From the NCBI RefSeq assembly GCF_019469205.1, contig NZ_CP048265.1, positions 2,480,001 to 2,544,000 of the forward strand: 64,000 nt of DNA, read 5' to 3'. The DNA comes from Gilliamella sp. ESL0405 (GTDB lineage: Bacteria > Pseudomonadota > Gammaproteobacteria > Enterobacterales > Orbaceae). Numbering within the stretch: position 1 is the first letter of the stretch; the number at the start of each line of letters is the position of its first letter. Positions 11,183 to 21,707 of this stretch are shown piece by piece. A model generated the notes under the pieces. That model searched no databases. It saw only the letters and a list, made by a program, of their open reading frames with translations, and had not been told where the DNA came from. Position numbers and translations under genes: made by a program.

Positions 11183-11617
11183 ATGATCGCCTTAATTCAA
11201 CGTGTTAAACAAGCTTCTGTTACTATCGATGATCACATTGTTGGACAGATTAAGCATGGCTTACTTATTTTACTTGGCGTTGAACAAGGCGATGACGAAC
11301 AAAAAGCCAAACGTTTATGTGAAAAAGTGCTGGGATATCGGGTTTTCAGTGATAGTGACGGTAAAATGAATTTGAATGTCAGTCAAGTAAATGGCGAAGT
11401 GTTAGTGGTTTCCCAATTTACTTTAGCGGCCGATACCCAAAAAGGGATGCGTCCGAGCTTTACTAAAGGCGCTAACCCACAACTAGCCAACCAACTCTAT
11501 CAATTTTTTGTAGAACAATGCCAAAAACAGATAAACACCCAAACCGGTCAATTTGCCGCCGATATGCAAGTGGCATTAATTAACGACGGCCCGGTCACTT
11601 TTTGGCTACAAGTGTGA
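11183..11617 (+). CDS. dtd: D-aminoacyl-tRNA deacylase
   Basis: Hydrolyses D-amino acids mischarged onto tRNA, recycling the tRNA. The 144-residue protein starts [17 protein letters not shown]. It carries the two conserved active-site motifs SQFTLAAD (near residue 77) and [11 protein letters not shown] at the C-terminus, the GPVT cross-subunit motif. It is tightly linked to yihY. Confidence 0.97.
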   Translation: MIALIQRVKQASVTIDDHIVGQIKHGLLILLGVEQGDDEQKAKRLCEKVLGYRVFSDSDGKMNLNVSQVNGEVLVVSQFTLAADTQKGMRPSFTKGANPQLANQLYQFFVEQCQKQINTQTGQFAADMQVALINDGPVTFWLQV

Positions 11618-11770
11618 TCATCTGATTAAAACGCCTTAAATCTTACCAATAGTTAAAAATCCACCCATTAAAAACCAACACTGATAGAATAACGTGTTGG
11701 TTAGGCAACATTATCTTTCTGTCACAAAATTTAGCTAAACGGTGACAAAACCGCTTTGGCAGCGGTCAAA

Positions 11771-13150
11771 TCATTGCAAATTTTGTAACATTTTCATCAT
11801 ATTTTGGTTTTGCATTAACCCCAATTTATTGAGCTTGTCGGTATAAAACTGTTTAACCTCATCCCAACGATAGTAAGGATAATTGACGGTGCTAATTGGC
11901 AGATGAACTTCTCGCTCATTTAATAATACCTTCACCAGTATCGGTTGGTTAGCCTGCTCGCTACGATAAAAAATCCATTGAATATTGGCGCCCATGGGGA
12001 CAATTTTATCGGCTCGCCAAACGTTTGGATAATCAAAAATTGATGCAGCCACCGTTGCCGCCCCTTCGATTTCTAGTAATGTGGCTAACGGCGAGACAGT
12101 TTCAGCGTGAGCAAAGCGTAAATTGGCATCAATATGACCATTTTCAATGGCTTTATCAGCACTTGTTAACATATCCCATAATAGCGGCGCAGCGATTTTA
12201 ATTTGAATACCATTTGCATCCCACGCCGGACCAATTTGCAGATAGTTTTTAGCTGTGACAACGGTATTAAGCCATGCGTTATCATCTACTGAAAAATAAT
12301 CATCAAAATCAAGTTGATTATCGACTAATACCTGTGAAGGTAATGCTAACAACTCTTGATAAAGTTGGAAAAGCGCAATCACAAAATCTTCCGTCTTAAT
12401 CGGCGATTTATCATTAATTGAGATACCTTCATTTAACTGTGATAAAAACGCATCAGTAAAGATTTTTTTGCCTACCGTTCGACTAATTTCAATCGTTTTT
12501 GGGTCATGCTCAAGTGATGTTAATGCCTGTTTAACAAGACCGCTTTTTTTATATTCATCGTAAGCCGGCGCATAGTTAAAAAAGCGCAATAAAAATTGCT
12601 GTTCTTCCGGCTGAGTGGCTATTTCAATATCAGGATATAGGTCTTGAAAAGCTTGCATAAAAATTTGAGCGGTCTGTTTTGCTCTTGATGACGTTGAGCT
12701 GAGCACCTCGATCTTCTGCCCTTTAAATACGGTTGGATTATTGGCTAGCATGCGCTTGCTAATTAACGCAATATCGTTGCGACCAAGATCGGTCAGCTCA
12801 CCATAGTGCTTATTATTGAGCTGTTTAATAGCAGCAACTTGAGTAATTAACGCTTTACCTGCTGGGGTTAGCTGGTTATTTTTTTCTGCCAATATTAAAA
12901 CACTATAGGCAATATCTTCATATTTTGCTTTACTGATATAGCGTGAACCATGCCGACCAACATGATCGATATAAAATGCACTATAGCCTTTTGGTGCCGG
13001 CGTTAGCATTTGCAGATTATCATATTGATAAGCCGATTTTGAGCCAGCTAATTGCGCAAGCGCAAACACCGATGAAGATAAAGCTAGTAACATAATTAAT
13101 CCTATCGCTTTAAATGAATGTTTAAAAAATTGCTGCTTTGCAAACACCAT
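11771..13150 (-). CDS. Exported histidine acid phosphatase, MINPP-like
   Basis: A 459-residue protein of histidine phosphatase branch 2. Residues 1-31 look like a signal peptide, so it is probably periplasmic. The nucleophile motif is DHVGRHGSRY (RHG with flanking residues) near residue 63 and the proton-donor motif is FAHAETVSPL; HAE in place of HD is typical of multiple inositol-polyphosphate phosphatases. Release of phosphate from phytate-like substrates is therefore the best guess but not proven. The start is supported by GGAG six bases upstream. It is transcribed away from the SulP gene and has no operon partner. Confidence 0.8.
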   Translation of the reverse strand: MVFAKQQFFKHSFKAIGLIMLLALSSSVFALAQLAGSKSAYQYDNLQMLTPAPKGYSAFYIDHVGRHGSRYISKAKYEDIAYSVLILAEKNNQLTPAGKALITQVAAIKQLNNKHYGELTDLGRNDIALISKRMLANNPTVFKGQKIEVLSSTSSRAKQTAQIFMQAFQDLYPDIEIATQPEEQQFLLRFFNYAPAYDEYKKSGLVKQALTSLEHDPKTIEISRTVGKKIFTDAFLSQLNEGISINDKSPIKTEDFVIALFQLYQELLALPSQVLVDNQLDFDDYFSVDDNAWLNTVVTAKNYLQIGPAWDANGIQIKIAAPLLWDMLTSADKAIENGHIDANLRFAHAETVSPLATLLEIEGAATVAASIFDYPNVWRADKIVPMGANIQWIFYRSEQANQPILVKVLLNEREVHLPISTVNYPYYRWDEVKQFYTDKLNKLGLMQNQNMMKMLQNLQ

Positions 13151-13508
13151 AAATCGCTCCTACAAATCATGCAAGACAAGTGATAAAAAGAGAGGGTAGT
13201 TTTTATTTTTTAATAGTGGCGAGTAAAGAAAGTACTCAGTAATAGATTAAAGCGAAAAGTGGCGCTAAACAAGCGATTTAATAAAACAATATTATTTACC
13301 ACGGCTGATTGATTCATTAAATTAAACGGCAAATAGTTTTAATCAAATACCATTTTGCTAACCCTAAACTTTTTCCACGCCAAAGCTAAATTTATTCACT
13401 TTATTTAATTACAAAATAGATTTTATTTTCACAACACTCTTTTAATTTTTTTAAAAAAGATTATCTTATTAGTATTCAAGTTATACCTCACTAATTGATT
13501 AAAAGATA
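13151..13508. other. Divergent intergenic region
   Basis: A 358-bp AT-rich gap between the divergent phosphatase and SulP genes. It must hold both promoters. I see no gene, no strong terminator and no convincing operator in it. Confidence 0.5.
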
Positions 13509-15182
13509 ATGAAATTATATGGCTTTTCCGGAACGCTAATTAGCAGTGCATTAATATCATCATGTATTAAAACCCCTTATACCACAACACGTTTTTTTAA
13601 AGACTTAATTGCAGGCATTACTGTTGGTATTATTGCTATACCGCTCGCCATGGCGTTAGCTATCGCTAGTGGTGTTCCCCCTCAACACGGTCTATATACG
13701 GCAATTGTTGCAGGATTTGTTATTGCCATAACTGGCGGTTCACGCTTTAGTGTTTCAGGCCCGACTGCGGCATTTGTGGTTATTTTATATCCGGTTTCGT
13801 TGCAGTATGGCTTATCCGGACTCTTAGTTGCCACCTTGCTTTCCGGTTTTTTTCTTATTTTAATGGGGATAATTCGTTTAGGGCGCTTAATTGAATATAT
13901 TCCTTTGCCAGTGGTATTAGGTTTTACTTCCGGAATTGCAATCACCATTGCCACCATGCAGATCAAAGATTTTTTTGGATTAACCCTTGAGCATATGCCG
14001 GAAAGCTATGTCGGCAAAGTGATCGAACTGGTTAAAACTTTTCCAACAATTAATCTGGCTGATACTTTAGTCGGTTTAGTGACATTAGTTGTGTTAATTG
14101 TATGGCCAAAACTGAGGGTAAAAATTTCCGGTCACTTACCGGCATTGGTTGCCGGCATGATAGTGATGTTTATTTTAAATCAATTTAATTGTCATATTGA
14201 AACAATAGGATCTAAATTTAGCTATACTTTACCGGACAACACTATCGGTCATGGTATACCGTCTGTGTTACCGGAATTAATCTTACCTTGGCAACATGCC
14301 GATTTTAAATGGGATTGGTCAACGATTTCTGCCCTTACGCCAATCGCTTTAACAATGGCAATGCTTTGTGCGATCGAATCACTACTTTGCGCAGTTGTGT
14401 TAGATGAGATGACCCACACCAAACACCACTCAAATAGTGAGCTAATTGGTCAAGGTTTGGGCAACATTATTGCACCATTTTTTGGTGGCATTTCAGCAAC
14501 CGCCGCAATTGCACGCTCAGCGGCAAATGTAAAAGCGGGTGCGACATCACCAATTGCGGCCGTATTGCATTCAGTCATTGTATTGCTGGCGCTGGTCTGT
14601 TTTGCGACAGTATTGTCGTTTATACCCCTTTCGGCAATGGCGGCTTTACTGTTAATTGTGGCATGGAACATGAGCGCTGTTCAGCGAGTAATTTATATTA
14701 TCAAACGTGCGCCTAAAGATGATATATTAATCATGCTTATCTGCATGTCATTGACGGTATTGTTTGATATGGTCATTGCTATAACATTAGGCATTGTGCT
14801 TGCTTCAATTCTCTTTATGCGTCGCATTGCCAGCATGACTCGCTTAGTTGAACTTAACCGAAGTGATGATAAAACCTTAGTTCTTCGTATTAGTGGTCCA
14901 CTATTTTTTGCGGCTGCTGAGCGAACATTTTTGGAACTGTACCAAAAAATAAATGGATACGAAAATATCGTATTACAATGGGATGCGGTGCCAATACTCG
15001 ATGCAGGTGGACTTAATGCATTAATACATTTTATCGATGAACTGCCCGAACAGGTAAATTTATCGATTTGTGAATTACAATTTCAACCGTTAAAAACGTT
15101 GGCACGCGCCAAAATTTTACCTATTCCCAATAAATTAATGTTTTACTCAACACTAGATGAAGCACTGAAAGATAAAAATTAA
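13509..15182 (+). CDS. dauA: SulP family anion transporter, DauA-like
   Basis: A 557-residue inner-membrane transporter. The N-terminus has the SulP signature ([20 protein letters not shown] with [18 protein letters not shown]) and about 12 membrane segments follow. A cytoplasmic STAS domain covers about residues 445-550. Length and architecture fit E. coli DauA (YchM), a C4-dicarboxylate transporter, but other SulP members carry sulfate or bicarbonate, so the substrate is inferred. The STAS loop reads [10 protein letters not shown], with Gly where many members have a phosphorylatable Ser. The ribosome-binding site before the chosen ATG is weak. Confidence 0.8.
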   Translation: MKLYGFSGTLISSALISSCIKTPYTTTRFFKDLIAGITVGIIAIPLAMALAIASGVPPQHGLYTAIVAGFVIAITGGSRFSVSGPTAAFVVILYPVSLQYGLSGLLVATLLSGFFLILMGIIRLGRLIEYIPLPVVLGFTSGIAITIATMQIKDFFGLTLEHMPESYVGKVIELVKTFPTINLADTLVGLVTLVVLIVWPKLRVKISGHLPALVAGMIVMFILNQFNCHIETIGSKFSYTLPDNTIGHGIPSVLPELILPWQHADFKWDWSTISALTPIALTMAMLCAIESLLCAVVLDEMTHTKHHSNSELIGQGLGNIIAPFFGGISATAAIARSAANVKAGATSPIAAVLHSVIVLLALVCFATVLSFIPLSAMAALLLIVAWNMSAVQRVIYIIKRAPKDDILIMLICMSLTVLFDMVIAITLGIVLASILFMRRIASMTRLVELNRSDDKTLVLRISGPLFFAAAERTFLELYQKINGYENIVLQWDAVPILDAGGLNALIHFIDELPEQVNLSICELQFQPLKTLARAKILPIPNKLMFYSTLDEALKDKN

Positions 15183-15372
15183 TTTTACAATTCGCTTTAT
15201 TATGCTGAGTGATTTTTGTACAATTTAAATGCACTTAATCTTGCTATTTATCGTGTCTTTACGTTATCAATTAGTATTTTTCAATTCAGATTCAAGGCGT
15301 AACAACGTTAAATATGAAATGAAAAATACTGTTATTAACAACCATAAATCAATTATAAAATAGGAAATTAAC

Positions 15373-15921
15373 ATGATATCAAACACAAATAGTATTGAAG
15401 AGCTTAAACAAAAATCAGGCTGGTTTATTGTTATTGGTATAATTTTAATGATATTAGGTGCCTTAGCCTTAGGCTACCAGTTTATTGCAACCGTTTTTTC
15501 CGTCTATTTTATTGGAACTTTAATTTTAATTGCCGGTATTGCCCAAGCAGTCCATGCGTTTACGGTTAAAGGTTTCGGACAATCTGCGCTATGGGCAATA
15601 ATGGGGATTTTATACATCTTTATTGGTGTAATGTCTTATTTCCAACCGGTGGCAGTATCTTCTGCATTAACGTTAGTTATCTCAATCTTATTAATTATGA
15701 GTGGTTTTACCCAAATATTTGCTGCCATGAATAACCGCCACTTACCAAGTTGGGGTTGGGTGTTAACCTCAGGTATCATTACACTAATTTTAGGCGTGAT
15801 GATTATCGTCGGTTGGCCATATGATAGTCTTTGGGTGTTAGGCATGTTCTTAGGAATAGACTTAATATTTCAAGGTTGGGCATATGTGGCTATTGGTATT
15901 GCTCTGAAAAAACGCCCATAA
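15373..15921 (+). CDS. hdeD: HdeD/DUF308 family membrane protein
   Basis: A 182-residue hydrophobic protein with six predicted membrane helices in three pairs, the HdeD layout. In E. coli HdeD is tied to acid resistance at high cell density. Family motifs such as GILYIFIGVMSYFQPVASS-like and LTSGIITLILGVMIIVGWP are visible. The gene stands alone, about 190 bp after the SulP gene and convergent with rsgA. A role in acid stress is taken from the family only. Confidence 0.8.
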   Translation: MISNTNSIEELKQKSGWFIVIGIILMILGALALGYQFIATVFSVYFIGTLILIAGIAQAVHAFTVKGFGQSALWAIMGILYIFIGVMSYFQPVAVSSALTLVISILLIMSGFTQIFAAMNNRHLPSWGWVLTSGIITLILGVMIIVGWPYDSLWVLGMFLGIDLIFQGWAYVAIGIALKKRP

Positions 15922-15937
15922 GAGAATAGATTAACTT

Positions 15938-15974
15938 GTTGCCCACCATTTATCACTGGTAGTTTGTGGGCAAC
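15938..15974 (+). terminator. Hairpin between hdeD and rsgA
   Basis: Inverted repeat GTTGCCCAC (15938-15946) with GTGGGCAAC (15966-15974), with an inner ACCA/TGGT pairing. It lies after hdeD in a convergent gap. No T-run follows, so termination is uncertain. Confidence 0.4.
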
Positions 15975-16060
15975 AGTCCATGATAGCCATTCCCCCTCAC
16001 CGCTTTAATCACCCGACAGTCAAACTCTGGCTAGCGCAACAATCGCTGATTTATAGCTAG

Positions 16061-17095
16061 CTATTTATAGCTTTTACTGGTTTTTGCTTTGACTTCTTTC
16101 ATCGATTGTAAAATGCGATGATAATTATCTAATCTTGATGAAGCAATTTTCCCTTCAGCGACGGCTTGTTGCAGTAAACAACCGGGCGTATTTAAGTGAT
16201 TACAATCACGGAACTGACAGCCCCCTAAATAGTCACCAAATTCAATAAAACCGGCTATCACTTGTTCCGGCTCCAAATGCCACAAACCAAATTCACGTAT
16301 ACCGGGTGAATCAATAATATCACCGCCATTAGGTAGATGATAAAGTCGGGTTGCTGTAGTGGTATGTTGCCCAAGTCCGGATATTTGTGATACATCACCT
16401 GTCATGGCCGATTGCGTTTGATGCGGTAACAATCGATTAATAATACTCGATTTCCCCACCCCCGATTGCCCAACTAAAATTGAGATTTTACCTTGCAAAG
16501 CGGCTTGTAAAGGTGCAATACCCTGTTGATTTTGGCAAGATACATACAGCACTTGATAGCCAATTTTACTATAAATAGCTAACTGTTTTTCAACAGATGC
16601 TCGCTCATCGGTATTGAGCAAGTCGATCTTGTTTAACACGATAATCGGGCGAATGTCGGTTGCTTCACAAGCAACTAAGTATCTGTCAATAATATTTAAT
16701 GATAACTCGGGTAATACGGCTGAAATAATAACAATTTGATCGACATTGGCGGCAACCGGTTTAACGCCGTCATAAAAATCCGGACGAACCAGCTCCGAAT
16801 GGCGAGGATGTACCGCCTCGATGATGCCATTGGTATTAGGCTCGAGGCTTTCACGCCACAAAACTCTATCGCCGGTCACCAGTGAAGGTAATGTACGCCG
16901 AATACTGCAACGGTAGATAAGCCCGGCATCGTTTTCAACGTCAGCAGATTTACCATATCGACTCACCACCACACCTTCGTAAGGCGATGAAAAGTTGGAC
17001 AAGTTCTCATCTTGCTTTGTTGCTAAACGTTGTTGGTGCTTAGCTGCCACTCGCCGTTTCTGATTTTTTGATAGTTGGATTTTTGCCACAGTCAT
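16061..17095 (-). CDS. rsgA: Ribosome small-subunit GTPase RsgA
   Basis: A circularly permuted GTPase that assists late 30S maturation. The permuted order is visible: an N-terminal OB fold, then G4 (NKIDLL), G1 (GQSGVGKSS) and G3 ([11 protein letters not shown]). A C-terminal zinc knuckle follows ([14 protein letters not shown]). The length is 344 residues. It is divergent from orn, a neighbour it also has in E. coli. Confidence 0.97.
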   Translation of the reverse strand: MTVAKIQLSKNQKRRVAAKHQQRLATKQDENLSNFSSPYEGVVVSRYGKSADVENDAGLIYRCSIRRTLPSLVTGDRVLWRESLEPNTNGIIEAVHPRHSELVRPDFYDGVKPVAANVDQIVIISAVLPELSLNIIDRYLVACEATDIRPIIVLNKIDLLNTDERASVEKQLAIYSKIGYQVLYVSCQNQQGIAPLQAALQGKISILVGQSGVGKSSIINRLLPHQTQSAMTGDVSQISGLGQHTTTATRLYHLPNGGDIIDSPGIREFGLWHLEPEQVIAGFIEFGDYLGGCQFRDCNHLNTPGCLLQQAVAEGKIASSRLDNYHRILQSMKEVKAKTSKSYK

Positions 17096-17169
17096 TAATT
17101 TTGCTAAAACAGAGATTGACAGTTATGCTACACTAATGAGCACTAAAAAGAAAATTTCTGACGCAAATT

Positions 17170-17733
17170 ATGACTAAACCATCACAAGCAAATAGTAATA
17201 ATCTTATCTGGATTGACCTTGAAATGACCGGACTTAATCCGGCGGTTGATCGCATTATCGAAATTGCCACTATCGTTACCGACACAAACCTCAACATTCT
17301 TGCAGAAGGGCCGGTAATTGCTGTTCATCAATCAGATGAACAATTAGCATTAATGGATGATTGGAATAAAAAGACTCATGGAAACTCGGGACTTATTGAT
17401 CGAGTGCGTCAAAGTAAAATTAATGAACAACAAGCAGAGCTTCAAACACTGGCATTTTTAAAACAGTGGGTACCGGAAAATTGCTCACCGATTTGCGGTA
17501 ATACCATTGGTCAAGACCGCCGATTTTTATTCAACTACATGCCCGATTTAGAGCGCTATTTTCACTATCGTTATTTAGATGTCAGCACGGTGAAAGAATT
17601 AGCAAAACGTTGGAAACCGGAAATTTTAAAAGGCATCAGCAAAAAGAGTTCACATCAAGCGCTCGATGATATTCGTGATTCCATTGCTGAGCTAGTTTAT
17701 TATCGCCAACATTTTTTTAACTTATCTCATTAA
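17170..17733 (+). CDS. orn: Oligoribonuclease
   Basis: A 3'-5' exoribonuclease that finishes RNA decay by degrading two-to-five-nucleotide oligomers. The 187-residue protein has the DEDDh exonuclease residues: [10 protein letters not shown] near residue 16, [12 protein letters not shown] near 110, and [11 protein letters not shown] near 159. It starts 74 bp from the divergent rsgA and ends 5 bp before waaA. Confidence 0.97.
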   Translation: MTKPSQANSNNLIWIDLEMTGLNPAVDRIIEIATIVTDTNLNILAEGPVIAVHQSDEQLALMDDWNKKTHGNSGLIDRVRQSKINEQQAELQTLAFLKQWVPENCSPICGNTIGQDRRFLFNYMPDLERYFHYRYLDVSTVKELAKRWKPEILKGISKKSSHQALDDIRDSIAELVYYRQHFFNLSH

Positions 17734-17738
17734 TTGCT

Positions 17739-19004
17739 ATGCAAATTTTATACACTGTTTTACTCTATCTTATTCAGCCGTTGGTATGGTTAAGGCTACT
17801 TTGGCGTAGCCGAAAAGCACCGGCTTATCGTCAACGTTGGCTTGAGCGCTATGGCTTTTGTCAAAATAAAGTCAAGGCCGGTGGCATTTTAGTGCATGCC
17901 GTATCAGTGGGCGAAACCATTGCGGCTGTGCCACTAATTAACGCGTTAAAACAGCAATATCCACATTTACCTATTACTATCACCACAATGACACCAACCG
18001 GCTCCGAACGGGTAAAATCACTGCTCAAAGATAGCGTTAATCATGTTTATTTACCTTATGACCTACCTTGTGCGCTTCGTCGTTTTTTAAACACTGTTCA
18101 ACCAAAGCTGGTGATAATTATGGAGACAGAACTATGGCCAAATTTTATCAACCAGTGTTATAAACGGCATATTCCTTTAATTGTCGCTAATGCCCGACTC
18201 TCTGAGCGTTCGGCGAAACGGTACAGTAAACTTGGCTCAGCTATTAGCCACCTACTGCGTAAAATCAATGTTGTTGCTGCACAAAATCAGCAAGACGGCG
18301 AACGATTTATCCAGTTAGGTTTACCGGCAGATCACTTAGCCATTACCGGTAGTATAAAATTTGATATTGATTTAACCGCTAAACAACATCAGCGCATTGC
18401 TGAGTTGAAACAGCAATGGCAATTAAATCGGCCGGTATTGATAGCAGCCAGCACCCACAGCGGTGAAGATGAAATTATTTTATCGGCATTTAAACGCTTA
18501 GCCCAAAACCACCCGAGTCTGTTATTAATTATAGTGCCTCGCCACCCGGAGCGTTTTAAAACAGTAGAAAAATTGATTATCGATAACCGATTGCGCTATA
18601 TTAAGCGTAGCGCTGATCAAACGCCAAACGATCAAACGCAAGTGATATTAGGTGATACCATGGGTGAATTACTTGAGCTTTATGGCGTTGCAGATATTGC
18701 CTTAATCGGTGGCAGTTTAATTGAGCACGGCGGTCATAATCCATTAGAGCCGGCTTTGCATCATATACCGATTATTATTGGCGAGCACTTTTTCAATTTT
18801 AAGGTTATTTGTGAACAACTAAAGGCAGCCAATGGACTGCTTGTTTGCCATAACTCAGTAGATGAACTCTATTTAATCGTAGATGATCTGTTAAATCACC
18901 CAACTAAACGTAAACAGATTGGCGAAAATGCGTATCAAGTCTTAAAACAAAATCAAGGAGCATTAGATCGGCTTCTTGCCATTATTAACCGATATCTTAG
19001 CTAA
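17739..19004 (+). CDS. waaA: 3-deoxy-D-manno-octulosonic acid transferase
   Basis: Transfers Kdo residues from CMP-Kdo to lipid A precursor at the inner membrane. The 421-residue protein has an N-terminal membrane anchor, then the acceptor motif HAVSVGETIAAVPLI, and a donor-binding C-terminal half (IIVPRHPERF, GGSLIEHGGHNPLEPA). It follows orn by 5 bp and precedes hemH by 15 bp, suggesting one transcript orn-waaA-hemH. Confidence 0.96.
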   Translation: MQILYTVLLYLIQPLVWLRLLWRSRKAPAYRQRWLERYGFCQNKVKAGGILVHAVSVGETIAAVPLINALKQQYPHLPITITTMTPTGSERVKSLLKDSVNHVYLPYDLPCALRRFLNTVQPKLVIIMETELWPNFINQCYKRHIPLIVANARLSERSAKRYSKLGSAISHLLRKINVVAAQNQQDGERFIQLGLPADHLAITGSIKFDIDLTAKQHQRIAELKQQWQLNRPVLIAASTHSGEDEIILSAFKRLAQNHPSLLLIIVPRHPERFKTVEKLIIDNRLRYIKRSADQTPNDQTQVILGDTMGELLELYGVADIALIGGSLIEHGGHNPLEPALHHIPIIIGEHFFNFKVICEQLKAANGLLVCHNSVDELYLIVDDLLNHPTKRKQIGENAYQVLKQNQGALDRLLAIINRYLS

Positions 19005-19019
19005 ATATAAGGATTGCTT

Positions 19020-20006
19020 GTGAATAAAAAGCATGGTTTATTACTAGTTAATTTAGGCACCCCTAGCGCCGCAACACCGGATGCAATAAAACAGTATTTA
19101 ACTGAGTTTTTATTGGATCGGCATGTGGTGGATCTACCGGCCTTTTTTTGGTATCCACTACTAAAATATATCGTGTTACCTAAACGAGTGCCGTATATCA
19201 TCAACCATTATCAAAAAATTTGGATCGACGGCTCATCACCTTTACTGCATTACAGCCGCTTACTGTGCGACAAACTACAATCGCAATTAACTGATGTGCA
19301 GTGCGAGCTTGCCATGACGTATGGTCAACCAGATATCCAATCCGCATTCAATAAACTTAAGGCGTGTAAAAAAATTACTGTATTGCCGCTGTTTCCACAA
19401 TATTCCACAACCACCACATTGGCGGTTTTAGATAAATTAAGACAGATTGTGGCTAGCGAAAAAAGCAAACAAAAAATCCACTATATTCGTGATTATGCCG
19501 ATCATCCAAGTTATATCCAAGCCCTATATCTACAAATAAAACAGGCTTTCAATGAGCATGGTCAGCCACAAGCGCTTTTACTTTCTTATCACGGCATTCC
19601 GGAGCGATATATCCGCCAACGTCAGGATGATTATATAGAGCGGTGTGAACTGACCACGTTACTCCTTATTGAAAAATGTCAAGCAAAGGGTATCACTGTA
19701 CCGATACATATGGCTTATCAATCGGAATTTGGTAAAGGAAAATGGGTCAAACCTAAAACCTGCGATATGTTGCAAGAAATGGCAAAAAAACAGATACATA
19801 ATGTGCATGTTATCAGCCCGGGATTTTCGGTTGATTGTCTTGAAACGATTTATGAAATCGATCAAGAAAATCGGCAACTGTTTTTCGATGCCGGCGGTAA
19901 GCAATTTCATTATATTCCGGCACTTAATGACGAACAATTACAGGTAGATTTAATCAAAGATTTAATTAATTATACTAAAACATATAATGTTTCTGAAACT
20001 TCTTGA
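19020..20006 (+). CDS. hemH: Ferrochelatase with repeat-encoded C-terminus
   Basis: Inserts ferrous iron into protoporphyrin IX, the last step of protoheme synthesis. I start it at GTG 19020, six bases after AAGGA; a TTG two codons earlier overlaps that site. The metal-binding His is in LLSYHGIPERYIRQRQDDY and the conserved Glu in SPGFSVDCLETIYEI. The last eleven codons (YTKTYNVSETS and stop) are supplied by a copy of the dispersed motif seen in the arrays near 27 and 60 kb. The native 3' end was therefore probably replaced or overrun, but both active-site regions are intact. Confidence 0.94.
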   Translation: MNKKHGLLLVNLGTPSAATPDAIKQYLTEFLLDRHVVDLPAFFWYPLLKYIVLPKRVPYIINHYQKIWIDGSSPLLHYSRLLCDKLQSQLTDVQCELAMTYGQPDIQSAFNKLKACKKITVLPLFPQYSTTTTLAVLDKLRQIVASEKSKQKIHYIRDYADHPSYIQALYLQIKQAFNEHGQPQALLLSYHGIPERYIRQRQDDYIERCELTTLLLIEKCQAKGITVPIHMAYQSEFGKGKWVKPKTCDMLQEMAKKQIHNVHVISPGFSVDCLETIYEIDQENRQLFFDAGGKQFHYIPALNDEQLQVDLIKDLINYTKTYNVSETS

Positions 20007-20009
20007 CAA
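19968..20009 (+). repeat. Single dispersed motif copy in the hemH 3' end
   Basis: The stretch has the head TATACTAAAACATATAATG and the tail TTTCTGAAACTTCTTGACAA, almost the same as the motif in the 163-bp array at 26.6-27.1 kb. It sits across the hemH stop codon: TGA of TTGACA is the stop. It is the only isolated copy I found in the window. Confidence 0.85.
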
Positions 20010-20125
20010 AATCGGTTACTATCAACATCAATTCAAACTATTTAATAGTCAGTTAATATTAGCTTAGCGTGAAACAGACAGGTTAAATTGACTAATAAAG
20101 ATACCAAATCTTCATCAAAGTTAAC

Positions 20126-20168
20126 CATAGGTTATAACCTATGATAGGATGATAGATAAGATTCTATC
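20126..20168. promoter_or_regulatory. Palindromic operator candidate before the flavoprotein gene
   Basis: A perfect 18-bp palindrome, CATAGGTTATAACCTATG, lies at 20126-20143. A second dyad, GATAGA-N6-TCTATC, follows at 20151-20168, ending 22 bp before the start codon at 20191. The position suggests binding of a repressor or redox regulator. The regulator is unknown and none is encoded next door. Confidence 0.5.
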
Positions 20169-20190
20169 TGAGCACTAAGGAGAATAATAG

Positions 20191-21522
20191 ATGAAAATAA
20201 TCATTATTGGCGCTCAAGCTGCCGGAGCAAGTGCTGCGGCAAAAGCCAAACGGATGGCTCAAAATGCAACAATTCGTATTTATGAAAAGTCTGATATTGT
20301 ATCGTTTGGAGCTTGTGGATTGCCTTACTTTATTGGCGAGCATTTTAACGATGACAACGAAATGATTTCCCGCACACCTGAACAGTTCGAAAAAGACGGT
20401 ATTGAAATCAAAACTCGCCATGAAGTGATTGCTATTGATGCCCAAGCTAAAAAAGTGACGGTGAAAGATCTTAGCACCGGTCATAGTTTTGATGACAATT
20501 ACGATCAACTACTACTTGCCGTTGGCGCAAGTCCAATTATGCCAAATTTTTCAAATAGTCATCTAAAAAATATCTTTACTCTACGTGATCTTCACGACGG
20601 TCAAGCCATTAAACAAGCGCTATCTAACCCTAACGTTACAAATGTGATTGTGGTTGGTGCTGGCTATATCGGGCTTGAGATTGCCGAATCGTTGGTCGCT
20701 TTAAAGAAAAAAGTCAAACTGATCCAACTCGATGACAGAGTATTAGTCGATGCATTTGATAGCGAAATGACGGCAATTATTCAAGACAATATCAAACAGC
20801 ACTGCGATTTACATTTGCAAGAGCGAGTACAAGGCTTTGAAGGTGAACACGCTGTCACCGGTGTCATAACCGATAAAGGACAATATCGAGCTGATCTGGT
20901 CATTATCGCCACCGGAGTTAAGCCAAATAGCCACATTTATCAGCACCTTGGCATGAATATGCTGGGCAATGGCGCCATTATTACCGACAGTTTCGGGCGA
21001 ACAAACATTGCCAATATTTATGCAGCAGGCGATTGCGCCGCAATCGAGCATCGAGTAAGCCAATCAACCGTCTATATCCCTTTAGCAACCAGCGCCAATA
21101 AACTGGGCAAAGTCGTTGGGGAAAACTTAGCCGGCGGAAATGCCCAATTCCCGGGCACGTTAGGCACCTCAGCGCTCAGAGTATTTGATAGTGAAGCCGG
21201 GCGAACAGGTCTGAGCGAAAATGAAGCGATAAAAGCACAAATTCCCTATAAAACGGTTATGGTTAAAGATAAAAACCACAGTAATTATGTCGCCGGACAA
21301 ACCACGATTGTGGCTAAATTGATTTATCACGCCGATACCCGAGTGATTTTAGGCGGACAAATTGCCGGCGGCCATGGCGCTGCATTAAGGGTTAATGTGC
21401 TGGCTTGCGCTATATGGGCAAAAATGAAAATCGATGAATTATCCATGATGGACTTTTTATATGCCCCCCCATTTTCCAGACCATGGGACATTTTAAATAT
21501 TGCAGGTTCGATCGCAAAATAG
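20191..21522 (+). CDS. FAD-dependent CoA-disulfide reductase / NADH oxidase-like protein
   Basis: A 443-residue single-cysteine flavoprotein disulfide reductase. The FAD site is IIIGAQAAGASAA at the N-terminus and the NAD(P)H site is VVGAGYIGLEIAESL near residue 150. Cys42 lies in FGACGLPYF, matching the redox Cys of CoA-disulfide reductases and water- or peroxide-forming NADH oxidases. IYAAGDCA marks the second FAD motif. The next gene is a cystine-type symporter, which suggests thiol-disulfide metabolism; NADH oxidase activity is the alternative. The enzyme reaction cannot be decided from sequence alone. Confidence 0.8.
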   Translation: MKIIIIGAQAAGASAAAKAKRMAQNATIRIYEKSDIVSFGACGLPYFIGEHFNDDNEMISRTPEQFEKDGIEIKTRHEVIAIDAQAKKVTVKDLSTGHSFDDNYDQLLLAVGASPIMPNFSNSHLKNIFTLRDLHDGQAIKQALSNPNVTNVIVVGAGYIGLEIAESLVALKKKVKLIQLDDRVLVDAFDSEMTAIIQDNIKQHCDLHLQERVQGFEGEHAVTGVITDKGQYRADLVIIATGVKPNSHIYQHLGMNMLGNGAIITDSFGRTNIANIYAAGDCAAIEHRVSQSTVYIPLATSANKLGKVVGENLAGGNAQFPGTLGTSALRVFDSEAGRTGLSENEAIKAQIPYKTVMVKDKNHSNYVAGQTTIVAKLIYHADTRVILGGQIAGGHGAALRVNVLACAIWAKMKIDELSMMDFLYAPPFSRPWDILNIAGSIAK

Positions 21523-21618
21523 AGAAGGTTACCGATAAACAGCAAATTGCGTTTATCCCCTTTTCGATTTTAAGACAAGTTATGAACATGCCGCTATCTT
21601 AACCAGATAGTTTCGCTC

Positions 21619-21655
21619 AATTAGTCTACATGTCATTCCAACAAATAGACTAATT
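21619..21655. promoter_or_regulatory. Inverted repeat before the symporter gene
   Basis: Perfect 10-bp arms AATTAGTCTA (21619-21628) and TAGACTAATT (21646-21655) with a 17-nt spacer, 52 bp before the symporter start. It has no T-run, so it is more likely an operator or leader stem than a terminator. Confidence 0.4.
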
Positions 21656-21707
21656 ATTAAATAGGATTATTAGATAATTAAATTTATCACTAAACGGCGG
21701 AGGTATT

